A stretch of 64,000 bases of DNA from Acidobacteriota bacterium (lineage in GTDB: Bacteria; Acidobacteriota; UBA4820; DSQY01), in NCBI GenBank assembly GCA_021787565.1, contig JAJYLT010000002.1, positions 1 through 64,000 of the forward strand, written 5' to 3'. This document shows positions 6,905 through 15,338 of this stretch, piece by piece. Under the pieces are notes generated by a model. The model worked only from the letters and a program-made list of their open reading frames with translations, was not told the origin of the DNA and made no database searches. Position numbers and translations under genes: made by a program. Within the stretch, counting starts at the first letter, position 1. The number at the start of each line of letters is the position of its first letter.

Positions 6905-6961
6905 ACTCAAAATCCACCGGCCGCAAGACCATGGGGGTTCGAGTCCCCCCTTCGGCACCAA
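6905..6961. repeat. attR: second copy of the tRNA-Leu 3' half
   Basis: Identical for 57 bp to 212-268, ending in GGCACCA. The sequence before 6905 cannot form a D arm or the 5' acceptor strand, so this is not a functional tRNA. The native chromosome resumes at 6962 with the original terminator. Confidence 0.9.
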
Positions 6962-6974
6962 GGATTGTGCCCGG

Positions 6975-7000
6975 GCGGGGAGGGGAAACCCTCCCCGCCG
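6975..7000 (+). terminator. Original tRNA-Leu terminator
   Basis: GGCGGGGAGGG and CCCTCCCCGCC form a perfect 11-bp stem around GAAA, 14 bp past the CCA of the displaced tRNA 3' end. The U tract is weak (TGTTT). A near copy is at 7238-7261. Confidence 0.6.
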
Positions 7001-7200
7001 GTGTTTCCGTCCTCATCGAAGGCGCGAGAAGGGGAGGCGAGAAGGGCGGGAGACGGCGTAGGCCCGCCGCGAGAAGACGAGCGAAGAGCGAGCGTTCGCA
7101 GCGAAGCGGGGCAAGCCGAGGGACCCGCCCCGGGAACCATAGGCGGCCTTGAAACGCAGCCGCGAGACCCGCGAGCGGCGAGGCTTCTAGGCCGCGTAGG

Positions 7201-7261
7201 TTCGAGTCCCCCCTTCGGCACCAAAGATGGTTCCCGGGCGGGGAGGGGAAACCCTCCCCGC
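7201..7261. repeat. Third tRNA-Leu 3'-end remnant with its terminator hairpin
   Basis: The 23 bases 7201-7223 equal the T arm to CCA of tRNA-Leu, and GCGGGGAGGG-GAAA-CCCTCCCCGC (7238-7261) repeats the native terminator. The preceding bases do not form the rest of a tRNA. It is probably an older attachment-site scar. Confidence 0.6.
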
Positions 7262-7371
7262 TGGTGTCTGCGGATGCGGCGAAGGCACGAGAAGGGGGGG
7301 CGAGAAGGGCGGGAGACGGCGTGGCTTCAGCGAGAATGCCACCGCAAAGCGCCCCTCGGCGGGGGATTCAT

Positions 7372-9126
7372 CTAACGTACGACTTTGAGAATCCAGTGAT
7401 CCTCGTCAAGCCCGACGGCTGCAACGTCCTGGTTGACAGGGAGGATGAAGGTCTGGATGCGCCGGTCGTTCCAGACGCTTCTCGTTTCCGCACTCCCATC
7501 CTGATAGTGCAGGGTCAAGTCCACGGGCATGATGTAGGTATCCCGTTGTTCAGAACGGCGCCGCACCAAGTGCTTCTGCTTCTGGGTGAGGGTGACGGTC
7601 AGGGCACTGCCGCCTTGGCTGGACGCGAGGCTGTAGATGGGGCGCTTCGAGGTGTAGACCCATTCGTCGAAGAACCAGGCGAGGGATCGGCCGTAGGCTG
7701 CCTCGAAAGCGTGTCGAAGATCGTCCGTGGTGGCGTTCCCGTAGGCGTGCGCCTGGCGGTAGTCGGCCAGACCTTGCCAGAAGGCCGCTTCTCCCACGAC
7801 GTGGCGCAGCATGTGGAGCACCCATGCGCCCTTGTCGTAGATCGCGCCCGTGTCCGCGAAGGGCTTGTTCGCATTGGTGACGTAAACGCTGCCACCCAGG
7901 TAGCCGTTGTAGGCACCGTCGTCGTACTGGCTGATGACGTCGCTCTCCGAGAGCCCGTTAGAGCGTGCGATCCAGAGCACTTCAAAATAGGTGGCGAAGC
8001 CCTCGTTCAGCCAGATGTCGTTCCAGGTGCCGCAAGTCACCTCGTCCCCCCACCACTGGTGCGCCAGTTCGTGAGCGTAGATTGCCTCGAAATTCCCCGA
8101 CCGCCCCAGGAACGCGTCTCCCATGCTCGTAAGCGTCTGGTGTTCCATGCCGCCGCCCCACGGAAAGGCCACCATCCCGTACTTTTCATCGATGAAGGGG
8201 TATTCCCCACAGAGTTCTGCGAAGTAGCGGATCATGTCCGGTACGGCCTGCACGTTTCCGGTGGCCGATTGAAGGGACTCGGGATAAACGTAATAGTTGA
8301 CCGGCATGGTGGTCGAGCCGTTCAGCGCCGAGTAGGTATCCGAGAAAGAGGCATAGTTGGTTACGTTGGCCGAGATCAGATAATTGGCGATCGGATAGGA
8401 CTCCCTCCAAAGGTAACTCTGGGTGCCATCGGGGTTATTGAGCACCTCTTGAAGAATGCCGTTGGAGGCTCCGATCATGCCGGAAGGCACCGTGAGAATC
8501 ATATCCAGGGTGGCCTTATCGTCCACGTCATCAACGCAGGGCCACCAGGCATAGGAATCAAAGGGCTCTGAGAGAGTCGTGGCGCTGGGGACCCCGGCGT
8601 GGCTCGCGAAGAGGATGCCTCCGCCCAGGCCCGAGGAGGTCACCGGAGAACCACCGTAGGAGACCGCTATTTCGTGTCGGCTTGAGGGGAGCAGCTCGGG
8701 TGCGAAGGCGAGCGTCACGTTGGAGCCCCTTCGGTTGATCGTCGAGAGAATGGTTCCATCGAGAAAAGCGCCACTCATGTTCAGGGCGGGGTGGAGGCGA
8801 AGGCGGAGTTGGCCGAGAGGGGCCGTGGGGTGAAAGGTGATCGTGACCGTGCCCTGGATAGTTCGCCCAGCGGAGTTGATGTGGATGTCGATGCGATAGT
8901 TTTCGATATCCAGTGCCTGGTGGGGCTGGACTCCGGCGGCCTCAGTCCGAGCCCTCTCGAAAAGCTCCTTCGCCTTGAGGGTGCTCTCCTCCACGTGGAA
9001 GCGGCGCGCGTCGCAAATGGAGTCACAAAGGGGGTCGTCGGAAGGTCGTCCTGCGGGAGCAACAGCAAACAGAGGTGTCGCAATGGCCAGGAGAAGGGCG
9101 GCGAGGCGAATTCTTGCGCCAGGCAT
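7372..9126 (-). CDS. Secreted M1-family zinc metallopeptidase
   Basis: 584 aa from the ATG at 9126, chosen because it is followed by a signal peptide (RIRLAALLLAIATPLFA) and preceded by GGAGG. The gluzincin site is HELAH at residues 352-356 with the third ligand Glu375 in NEGF. The usual GxMEN exopeptidase motif appears as GGGMEHQ, so N-terminal amine recognition may be altered. Residues of about 65-250 are the beta-sandwich domain typical of M1 enzymes. It probably cleaves peptides in the periplasm or outside the cell. It follows fabG in the same direction but with a 95-bp gap, and its role is unrelated to fatty acid synthesis. Confidence 0.88.
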   Translation of the reverse strand: MPGARIRLAALLLAIATPLFAVAPAGRPSDDPLCDSICDARRFHVEESTLKAKELFERARTEAAGVQPHQALDIENYRIDIHINSAGRTIQGTVTITFHPTAPLGQLRLRLHPALNMSGAFLDGTILSTINRRGSNVTLAFAPELLPSSRHEIAVSYGGSPVTSSGLGGGILFASHAGVPSATTLSEPFDSYAWWPCVDDVDDKATLDMILTVPSGMIGASNGILQEVLNNPDGTQSYLWRESYPIANYLISANVTNYASFSDTYSALNGSTTMPVNYYVYPESLQSATGNVQAVPDMIRYFAELCGEYPFIDEKYGMVAFPWGGGMEHQTLTSMGDAFLGRSGNFEAIYAHELAHQWWGDEVTCGTWNDIWLNEGFATYFEVLWIARSNGLSESDVISQYDDGAYNGYLGGSVYVTNANKPFADTGAIYDKGAWVLHMLRHVVGEAAFWQGLADYRQAHAYGNATTDDLRHAFEAAYGRSLAWFFDEWVYTSKRPIYSLASSQGGSALTVTLTQKQKHLVRRRSEQRDTYIMPVDLTLHYQDGSAETRSVWNDRRIQTFILPVNQDVAAVGLDEDHWILKVVR

Positions 9127-9221
9127 TCGGAAGGGCCTCCGTGCGCATGATGACACGGGAGGCGAAACACATAAAGCCTCCTGGTGGAACACGTGCCGGG
9201 CCGCCACGAGGGCCTCGGCCG

Positions 9222-9965
9222 TCACATGTACATTCCGCCGTTCACCGAGAGGGTCTGGCCCGTGATGTAACCCGCGTCGTCGCTGAGCAGAAAGGCCACG
9301 GCGCGCGCGATGTCCTCGGCGCTGCCGAATCGCTTCATGGGGATGATCGAGGCCATCTGCTCCTTCTGCTGCTCGGTGAGCTTGTCGGTCATGGCCGTCA
9401 CGATGAACCCCGGAGCCACCGCGTTGCAGGTGATGTTGCGGCTGGCCAGCTCGCGAGCGGTCACCTTGGTGAGCCCGATGATGCCGGCCTTGCTGGCCAC
9501 GTAGTTGGCCTGGCCCGCATTCCCCATGAGACCCACTACGGAGGCGATGTTCACGATGCGGCCGAAGCGCTCGGCCATCATGGGTTTGAGGGCGGCCTGG
9601 CTGAGGTTGAAGGTGCCCGTCAGGTTGACGGAGAGGACAGCGTCCCAGTCCTCCGGTTTCATGCGCATCAGCAGGGCGTCGCGGGTTATGCCCGCGTTGT
9701 TGACCAGCAGGTCCAGGCGCCCGCCCTGTTCCGAGACCACCTGGACGGCCGCTTCACAGGAGGCGCGGTCGGAGACGTTGAGCTCCAGGGGGACGACCTT
9801 CAGGCCGCGGGCCGATAGCGCTTGCGCGGATTGGGTCATGCCCGCGAGGTTGAGGTCGCCGCCGAAGACGCGGGCACCCTCGCCGGCTAGCCGCTCCACG
9901 ATGGCGAGACCTATTCCCTGGGCCGCTCCGGACACGAGCGCTACGCGATCTGAAAAACGAGCCAT
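9222..9965 (-). CDS. fabG: 3-oxoacyl-[acyl-carrier-protein] reductase
   Basis: 247 aa classical short-chain dehydrogenase. The Rossmann motif SGAAQGIG is at about 11-18, NNAG near 90, and the catalytic Ser-Tyr-Lys lie in NIASVVGLMGNAGQANYVASKAG (about 140-158). The C-terminus GYITGQTLSVNGGMYM is typical of FabG. It reduces 3-oxoacyl-ACP with NADPH in fatty acid elongation. It is last in the yceD-rpmF-plsX-fabH-fabD-fabG run and preceded by GGGAGG. An acpP gene, which often follows fabG, is absent here. Confidence 0.95.
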   Translation of the reverse strand: MARFSDRVALVSGAAQGIGLAIVERLAGEGARVFGGDLNLAGMTQSAQALSARGLKVVPLELNVSDRASCEAAVQVVSEQGGRLDLLVNNAGITRDALLMRMKPEDWDAVLSVNLTGTFNLSQAALKPMMAERFGRIVNIASVVGLMGNAGQANYVASKAGIIGLTKVTARELASRNITCNAVAPGFIVTAMTDKLTEQQKEQMASIIPMKRFGSAEDIARAVAFLLSDDAGYITGQTLSVNGGMYM

Positions 9966-10013
9966 GTTCGCCTCCCTCGATGTGGTGGTGTGGTGCGGGG
10001 GCCCTTCCCCCGA

Positions 10014-10952
10014 TCAGTCCTGGAGCCCCGCGAGCGCCTTGTCCAGGCTCTCCGGAGACTCCACGTTCAGGAGCTTCCAATCCCGGTTGACCCGCTTGGC
10101 CAAGCCGCAGAGGACGGTGCCCGGGCCCAGCTCCAGAATCGTATCCACGCCCTGGCTTTGCAGGAAGAGCAGGGTCTCGCGCCACCGTACGGGCGAATCC
10201 ACCTGCGCGATGAGCTTGGCGCGGGCCGACGCCCCCTTGGTCGTGGGAGCGGCGTCCACGTTGGCCACCACGGGCCACCTCGGATCCGAGAATGCGAGGG
10301 CTTCGAGCTCGGGCGTGAGGCGCTCGCGCGCGGGGGCCATGAGGGAGCAGTGGAACGGGGCCGAGACGGGCAAGAGGACGGCCTTGCGGCAGCCGAGCGC
10401 CTTGGCCATCTCCACGGCCCTGTTGACCGCCTCCGCGTGGCCGGCGATGACCACCTGTCCCGGGGCGTTGTCGTTGGCTGGACTGACGACCTGGCCCTGG
10501 GCCGCCCGGGAGCAGGCCTGTCGGACCGCGTCGATCTCGATGCCTATCAGAGCGGCCATGGCGCCCACCCCAACGGGGACGGCCTCTTGCATGAACTGCC
10601 CACGATGACGAACGATTCTCAAGGCTTCCGCCAAGGGAACGGAACCGGCGGCCACGAGGGCGCTGTACTCGCCGAGGGAATGGCCCGCGAAGTAGGCGGG
10701 CGCCAAGTCGGGTCTGACGCTCGTGAGGGCTGCCCATGCCGCCACGGAGACGGTCAGGACGGCGGGCTGCGTGTTTTCGGTGAGATTCAGTGCTTCGGCT
10801 GGCCCTTCCCAGAGGAGCTTGTGAAAATCCGCCTCCAGGGCCGCGTCCGCGTGCGCAAACACCTCGGCCGACTCGGCGAAGGTCTCACAGAGGCCTTTGC
10901 CCATGCCCACGTACTGAGAAGCCTGACCAGGAAAGACGACGGCGATCTTCAT
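10014..10952 (-). CDS. fabD: Malonyl-CoA:ACP transacylase
   Basis: 312 aa from the ATG at 10952. FPGQASQYVGMG at the N-terminus and the nucleophile elbow GHSLGEY (Ser92) identify FabD; the catalytic His is in APFHCSLM near residue 200. It transfers malonyl from CoA to ACP. The gene lies between fabH (71 bp upstream) and fabG (48 bp downstream) on the same strand. The open frame extends upstream through fabH, but the MKIAVVFPGQ start is standard for the family. Confidence 0.95.
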   Translation of the reverse strand: MKIAVVFPGQASQYVGMGKGLCETFAESAEVFAHADAALEADFHKLLWEGPAEALNLTENTQPAVLTVSVAAWAALTSVRPDLAPAYFAGHSLGEYSALVAAGSVPLAEALRIVRHRGQFMQEAVPVGVGAMAALIGIEIDAVRQACSRAAQGQVVSPANDNAPGQVVIAGHAEAVNRAVEMAKALGCRKAVLLPVSAPFHCSLMAPARERLTPELEALAFSDPRWPVVANVDAAPTTKGASARAKLIAQVDSPVRWRETLLFLQSQGVDTILELGPGTVLCGLAKRVNRDWKLLNVESPESLDKALAGLQD

Positions 10953-11023
10953 GGACTCCCCTAAGGCACGATGACTTGTTTCAGGAACGCTGCTGGCGCC
11001 GCTGCAGCGCCCGTCGCCGCTCG

Positions 11024-12010
11024 CTACCAGCGTATCAATCCAGAACCCCAGGTGAGACCGGCACCGAAGGCGGCGAAAAGGAGGATGTCGCCCGGCTGTA
11101 CCCTGCCGGAGCGCACCAGCTCGTCCAGCGCGATAGGGATGGAGGCGGCCGAGGTGTTCCCGATGCGGTCGATGTTGAGGTAGATGGTCTCGGGCGGCCA
11201 TCCGAGGCGCTCGGCGACGGCGTTGATGATCCTCACGTTGGCCTGGTGGGGTACGAACCAACGCACGTCCGCAGGGGAGAGCCCCGCCCGTTCGATGGCC
11301 TCGCGGCAGACCGATTCGAGGGAGCGGACGGCGATCTTGAAGGTCTCGTTGCCCTTCATCTTGATCGTGTGCAGGTTGGCGTCGATCATGGCGTGGCTCA
11401 CGGGGATCTTGGAGCCTCCACCGGGCAGGGTGATGAATTCGGCCATGGAGCCGTCGGCGTGGATCGCCGAGGAGAGAAGCCCCCGGCCGTTCTCCTCCGC
11501 CGAGAGGACCACGGCTCCCGCGCCGTCCGCGAAAAGGACGCACGTGGCGCGGTCCCGCCAGTCCACGTACTTGGAGAGGATCTCGGCCCCAACCACGAGG
11601 ACGTGGCGGGCCAGTCCGTTGCGGATGAAGCTGTCCCCAACGGTGACGGCGTAGATGAAGCCCGAGCAGCCCGCCGCCATGTCGAAGGCGGCCGCTTTCT
11701 TGGCGCCGATCATGTGCTGGACGAAGCAGGCGGTGGAGGGAATGGGCTGATCGGGGGTCACCGTGGCGACGATGATCAGGTCCAGCTCTTCGGCTTTCAG
11801 GCCGGCCATCTCCAGGGCGCGGCGAGAGGCCTCGGCCACGAACAGGGAGAGGTACTCGTCGTCAGCGGCGATTCGCCGCTCTCGGATGCCCGTGCGAGTG
11901 GTGATCCACTCGTCGGTCGTATCCACCATCTTTTCGAGGTCGGCGTTGGTCAGGACCTTCTGCGGCAGGGAGTGTCCCGTGCCGCTAATTCGCGACCGAA
12001 CGTTTGCCAT
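11024..12010 (-). CDS. fabH: 3-oxoacyl-ACP synthase III
   Basis: 328 aa KAS III. The catalytic triad is Cys115 (DMAAGCSGF), His in VPHQAN (about 254) and Asn in IGNTSAA (about 284). It condenses acetyl-CoA or another short acyl-CoA with malonyl-ACP to start fatty acid synthesis. Its start lies inside the 3' end of plsX (26-bp overlap), consistent with one operon and translational coupling. Confidence 0.96.
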   Translation of the reverse strand: MANVRSRISGTGHSLPQKVLTNADLEKMVDTTDEWITTRTGIRERRIAADDEYLSLFVAEASRRALEMAGLKAEELDLIIVATVTPDQPIPSTACFVQHMIGAKKAAAFDMAAGCSGFIYAVTVGDSFIRNGLARHVLVVGAEILSKYVDWRDRATCVLFADGAGAVVLSAEENGRGLLSSAIHADGSMAEFITLPGGGSKIPVSHAMIDANLHTIKMKGNETFKIAVRSLESVCREAIERAGLSPADVRWFVPHQANVRIINAVAERLGWPPETIYLNIDRIGNTSAASIPIALDELVRSGRVQPGDILLFAAFGAGLTWGSGLIRW

Positions 12011-13019
12011 TGGGGGTGTCCTTCATACGCGCGTGAATCTGGTCGATGATCCGCTGGTTCAAGCCGGCCAGGCAGAAGTCGCGGGCAAGGCGGAGGGCGT
12101 TCATGATGGCCTTGGGCTGCGAACGGCCGTGGCAAATGATGGTGACGGCCTGGACGCCCAAGAGGAGCGCCCCGCCGTACTCGGCGTAATCCATCTTGGC
12201 CTTCAGTCCCTTGTAGACCTTGGAGGAGAGAAGGTATCCCAGCTTGGAGATGGCGCTTTGCTGAAAGCCCTCCCTGAGCGCCTGCCCGATGTATTCGTAA
12301 ACCGACTCGCCGGTCTTCAGCACCACGTTTCCGGTGAACCCGTCCGTGACGATGACGTCGGCCTCGCCTCCGAAGAGCCCGTGCGCCTCCACGTTACCCG
12401 TGAAATTGATGTTCGCCTGCTGGAGGAGCTTGAACACCTCCTTGGTCAGGTCGTTGCCCTTGATGTCCTCCTCCCCGATGGAGAGGAGGCCCACGCGCGG
12501 GTGCTCGATGCCGGTGACCTGAGAGGCGTAGATGCTCCCCATGATCGCGAACTGCAGGAGCTGGGAGGGCTTGCAGTCGCTGTTGGCCCCAACATCCAGG
12601 ATGAGGGATGCGCCCTTGGCGTGCGGCAGCCATGTGGCCAGCGCGGGCCTTTCCACGACCTCGATGCCGCCGATCACCAGTTTCGCCGTGGCCATGACGG
12701 CGCCCGTGTTTCCGGCCGAGACCAACCCCTGGGCCTCACCGGCCTTGACCAGCTCGGCCGCGATGCGCAGGGAGCTCCGCCGCTTCTTGCGGATGGGCGT
12801 CATGGGAGGGTCGTCCATGGTGACGACCTCCTCGGCGTGCACCACGGAGAGCCCCTCGTCCTCTGCTTTGAGCTGGGCGAGTTCGCGCCTAAGCCGCGGC
12901 TCGTCCCCGACGAGGACGGTCCGGACGCCGAATCGCCGATAAGCCTCCACCGCGCCGATGACCTCGGGAAGTGGAGCCCGGTCCCCCCCCATCGCGTCAA
13001 GAGCGATGCGGATGGTCAT
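11985..13019 (-). CDS. plsX: Phosphate acyltransferase PlsX
   Basis: 344 aa, normal length. The family signature MTIRIALDAMGGDRAP is at the N-terminus, with later SAGNTGAVMA, DVGANSDCKP and VTDGFTGNVVLK. It makes acyl-phosphate from acyl-ACP for glycerolipid synthesis at the membrane surface. It sits between rpmF (7 bp upstream) and fabH (overlapping), the arrangement conserved in many bacteria, linking phospholipid and fatty acid initiation. Confidence 0.96.
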   Translation of the reverse strand: MTIRIALDAMGGDRAPLPEVIGAVEAYRRFGVRTVLVGDEPRLRRELAQLKAEDEGLSVVHAEEVVTMDDPPMTPIRKKRRSSLRIAAELVKAGEAQGLVSAGNTGAVMATAKLVIGGIEVVERPALATWLPHAKGASLILDVGANSDCKPSQLLQFAIMGSIYASQVTGIEHPRVGLLSIGEEDIKGNDLTKEVFKLLQQANINFTGNVEAHGLFGGEADVIVTDGFTGNVVLKTGESVYEYIGQALREGFQQSAISKLGYLLSSKVYKGLKAKMDYAEYGGALLLGVQAVTIICHGRSQPKAIMNALRLARDFCLAGLNQRIIDQIHARMKDTPNGKRSVAN

Positions 13020-13026
13020 TCAATCC

Positions 13027-13209
13027 TCAGGTTTCCTTGACTTCGATGACGGCGCGTCCGTCGTAGTGGCCGCACGCGGGGCAGACCTGATGCGGTGGCC
13101 GTTTCTCGTGGCACTGGGGGCAGTCCACCAGGTTGGGCAGACTCAGGGCGTCGCCGGTGCGGCGTTTGTCCCTGCGGGTTTTCGAATGGCGGCGTCTGGG
13201 GTTAGGCAT
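13027..13209 (-). CDS. rpmF: Ribosomal protein bL32
   Basis: 60 aa. The basic N-terminus PNPRRRHSKTRRDKRRTGDAL is the family signature, and CPQC with CPAC forms the zinc ribbon (the zinc-containing C+ type). Start ATG at 13209 lies 4 bp after yceD. The yceD-rpmF-plsX-fabH order matches the classical operon. Confidence 0.96.
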   Translation of the reverse strand: MPNPRRRHSKTRRDKRRTGDALSLPNLVDCPQCHEKRPPHQVCPACGHYDGRAVIEVKET

Positions 13210-13212
13210 GGG

Positions 13213-13734
13213 TTACTCCTTTCGTGGGGAGACGAACTGAGCCAGCGGGACCCAGCGCAAATCCGGATCGGGGGGGCAAGCGCAGGGGCCCTGGTTCAGG
13301 TCGGCACCGCAACGGGGGCACAAGCCTTTGCAGTCCTCACGGCAGAGGATCTTCTCCGGCACTTCGAGGTACATCTGCTGGGCCATGAGGTCTTCGAGCT
13401 GCAGCGTATCCTCGTCATAATACGTGATTTCGTCAGATTCGGTAGAAACGTCTACGGCCTCTTCCACGGGTGCCTGGTCGGCGGGTCGAAATTCGAGAGA
13501 GAATGCGCAGGTCCCGGCCATGGAGGCCGGCGCGAGGCAGCGGGAGCAGGGCGCCACGACCGCATACTCAAACTTCCCGTCCAGCTTGTGAGCCCCCTTC
13601 CAGGGTTCAACCAGCAGGGAGAGCTCGCCCGGGGTGACGGTAGCCTCGTAGTGGAAGCCGAGCTCCAGCCGGAACGGTGCCACGCGCTCGTGAAACTCTA
13701 CCGGCTGAACCACATCCGAAAAGCGGATCCACAT
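13213..13734 (-). CDS. yceD: YceD/DUF177 family protein
   Basis: 173 aa. It has the DUF177 core with CSRCL near residue 60 and a C-terminal cysteine cluster CREDCKGLCPRCGADLNQ plus CACPPDPDLRW, the usual YceD ending. The family is linked to 23S rRNA accumulation and is encoded beside rpmF, as here. A sigma-70 promoter lies 28 bp upstream (13762-13791), making this the first gene of the fatty acid operon. Confidence 0.9.
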   Translation of the reverse strand: MWIRFSDVVQPVEFHERVAPFRLELGFHYEATVTPGELSLLVEPWKGAHKLDGKFEYAVVAPCSRCLAPASMAGTCAFSLEFRPADQAPVEEAVDVSTESDEITYYDEDTLQLEDLMAQQMYLEVPEKILCREDCKGLCPRCGADLNQGPCACPPDPDLRWVPLAQFVSPRKE

Positions 13735-13761
13735 GGCGCGACGGCTCCTCCTAAGCGCAAC

Positions 13762-13791
13762 AGAATACCACAGTTAGCGGCTTCCCGTCAA
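13762..13791 (-). promoter_or_regulatory. Sigma-70 promoter of the yceD-fab operon
   Basis: On the minus strand TTGACG (13791-13786), an 18-bp spacer and TATTCT (13767-13762) precede the yceD start at 13734. The spacing and boxes are close to consensus. No FabR/FapR-like palindrome is evident beside it. Confidence 0.6.
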
Positions 13792-13917
13792 GGGCGGTGG
13801 GCCATTGGAGCGGTTTTTCCGCTTCCGGTTTCTTGCGCGCTCGGTGAACCCGGATGCCGACATCACACCTTCCCTAACTCCCACCTTCGGGTGATAATGA
13901 GCAGAGGGGGAGGCCTT

Positions 13918-14532
13918 ATGCCCGTTCGAGAAGAAGCCTTTCCGTTCGCCGGACCTCCGGCCGTGGCCGGCGTGGCCCTGGCGATCCTGGGGCATCCCGT
14001 CTGGTGCGGCGCACTCCTGCTCGTGAGTCTGTGCGCGTGCGCCTTCTTTCGCGATCCGGAACGGCATCCGCCGCCGGACGGGCGTTTGATCGTGGCCCCG
14101 GCGGACGGGCGCATCCTCATCGCGAGAAGGGAAGGGGAGCACACCAAGATCAGCATCTTCATGTCGGTGTTCAACGTGCACGTCAATCGCGCACCCTCCG
14201 ACAGCCGGGTCTCAGCCTCGTTGTACAACCCGGGCAAGTTCCTGGCCGCGTGGAACGACAAGGCCTCCCTTGACAACGAGCAGGTCAGGATCCAGTTGAA
14301 GACCGAACACGGCCCTGTGGAAGTGGTTCTCATCGCGGGCCTGATCGCGAGAAGGATCGTGTGTTGGGCCGTCGAGGACCGGCAGTTCAGGCGGGGCGAA
14401 AGGATCGGTCTGATCCGATTCGGTTCGAGGGTGGACCTGCTGCTCCCGGCCGACGAGGTCGAACTTCTCGTCGCGCCGGGGGAGCGGGTGCGGGCGGGCC
14501 GTACGCCGGTGGCCCGCTGGAGCGTGGGCTGA
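13918..14532 (+). CDS. psd: Phosphatidylserine decarboxylase (short, archaeal-like type)
   Basis: 204 aa from ATG 13918, chosen for AGGGGGAGG eight bases upstream; an ATG at 13897 is in frame but lacks such a site. Two hydrophobic segments occupy residues of about 12-42. VAPADGRI and FMSVFNVHVNRAP are family motifs. The pyruvoyl-forming cleavage site is the Gly-Ser in IRFGSRVDLLLP. It converts phosphatidylserine to phosphatidylethanolamine at the membrane. Its stop overlaps pssA. Confidence 0.92.
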   Translation: MPVREEAFPFAGPPAVAGVALAILGHPVWCGALLLVSLCACAFFRDPERHPPPDGRLIVAPADGRILIARREGEHTKISIFMSVFNVHVNRAPSDSRVSASLYNPGKFLAAWNDKASLDNEQVRIQLKTEHGPVEVVLIAGLIARRIVCWAVEDRQFRRGERIGLIRFGSRVDLLLPADEVELLVAPGERVRAGRTPVARWSVG

Positions 14533-15338
14533 TGACTCCTCGCCGTCTGGGCCCCCTCGCGCGAGTCGGCCGGCCCATCCCTATCCGGAGGGGCGTGGCC
14601 GCCCTCCCTTCGCTCTTCACCGTCGCCAACATGTTCTGCGGGTACTACGCCATCATCCTGGGTTCCAAGCACAGGTTCGAGTGGGCCGTCACGCTGGTCA
14701 TCATGGCCGGCATCCTGGACAGCCTGGATGGGCGTATCGCGCGAATGACGGGCACCTCCAGCGAATTCGGAAAGGAGCTGGACTCGCTTTCGGACTTCCT
14801 CTCCTTCGGTCTCGCGCCGGCTCTGATCCTTTACCACTGGGGATTCGCTGACCTCGGGCGCACGGGTTGGCTCTTCGCTTTTCTCCTGCCGGTGGCGGGG
14901 GCCCTGCGATTGGCGAGGTTCAACGTCCAGGCCGCCAAGGTGGACAAGCGCTACTTCGTGGGGCTGCCGATCCCGGCGGGCGCGGCCGCCGCCGTTCTCC
15001 CGCTCTACTTTTTGCCCGAGGGGCTGCCGCCGGCCTTTAAGGCGGCGGCTCTGGCGTACGTGGTGGCGCTCTCGTGGCTCATGGTGAGCACGATTCGCTA
15101 CCGGTCTTTCAAGGAGTTCGACTGGCGGGAGAGGCGGCCGTCGCGGCTCGTCTTCGTGCTGGCCCTGGTGCTGGTGCTCGTAGCCCTCTACCCGACGCTC
15201 ATCCTGCTCCTCCTGGCCGTCGGATACGCCCTGTCGGGCCCGGCTGGCTGGGTATGGATCAAACTGATCAGACGGAGCTACCCAGCCGGAGAAGAGGGGC
15301 CTCCGGAGATCGCCGGGGAGGAGCAGCATGAACCCTGA
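14532..15338 (+). CDS. pssA: CDP-diacylglycerol-serine O-phosphatidyltransferase
   Basis: 268 aa. The start overlaps the psd stop as ATGA. The CDP-alcohol phosphotransferase motif D-G-x2-A-R-x8-G-x3-D-x3-D is seen as DGRIARMTGTSSEFGKELDS followed by LSD near residues 65-88. About seven transmembrane helices follow. It makes phosphatidylserine, the substrate of the upstream decarboxylase; the pair supplies phosphatidylethanolamine. Confidence 0.93.
   Translation: MTPRRLGPLARVGRPIPIRRGVAALPSLFTVANMFCGYYAIILGSKHRFEWAVTLVIMAGILDSLDGRIARMTGTSSEFGKELDSLSDFLSFGLAPALILYHWGFADLGRTGWLFAFLLPVAGALRLARFNVQAAKVDKRYFVGLPIPAGAAAAVLPLYFLPEGLPPAFKAAALAYVVALSWLMVSTIRYRSFKEFDWRERRPSRLVFVLALVLVLVALYPTLILLLLAVGYALSGPAGWVWIKLIRRSYPAGEEGPPEIAGEEQHEP

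Larger units (their letters stand above)
212..6961. mobile_element. 6.7 kb integrative element inserted in tRNA-Leu
   Basis: The element is bounded by exact 57-bp direct repeats of the tRNA-Leu 3' half (212-268 and 6905-6961). It carries nine minus-strand genes: integrase, a 99-aa protein, a 136-aa protein, AlpA-like HTH, small membrane protein, RepA-type ATPase, TubC-domain-like protein, a 68-aa protein and a coiled-coil protein. No relaxase, capsid, portal or terminase gene is visible. It resembles a satellite or integrated plasmid that has an autonomous replication helicase but needs help to spread. Unusually, the integrase lies next to the far repeat rather than next to the intact tRNA. 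Most non-coding space is filled with repeats annotated separately. Confidence 0.85.
6962..7371. other. Gene-free region with tandem decayed tRNA-end/terminator repeats
   Basis: No plausible gene. Two related blocks start near 6939 and 7201, offset by 262 bp. Each contains TTCGAGTCCCCCCTTCGGCACCA, a GAAA-loop hairpin and then GCGAGAAGGGCGGGAGACGGCG. This looks like duplication or repeated integration at the tRNA-Leu locus, followed by decay. Confidence 0.6.

Noticed and set aside
6905-6961. A second tRNA-Leu gene
   Set aside because: The 5' acceptor strand and D arm are missing upstream; only the 3' half is present, as expected for attR.
212-6961. Calling the element an ICE or a prophage
   Set aside because: No relaxase, type IV secretion, capsid, portal or terminase genes are visible in its 6.7 kb.
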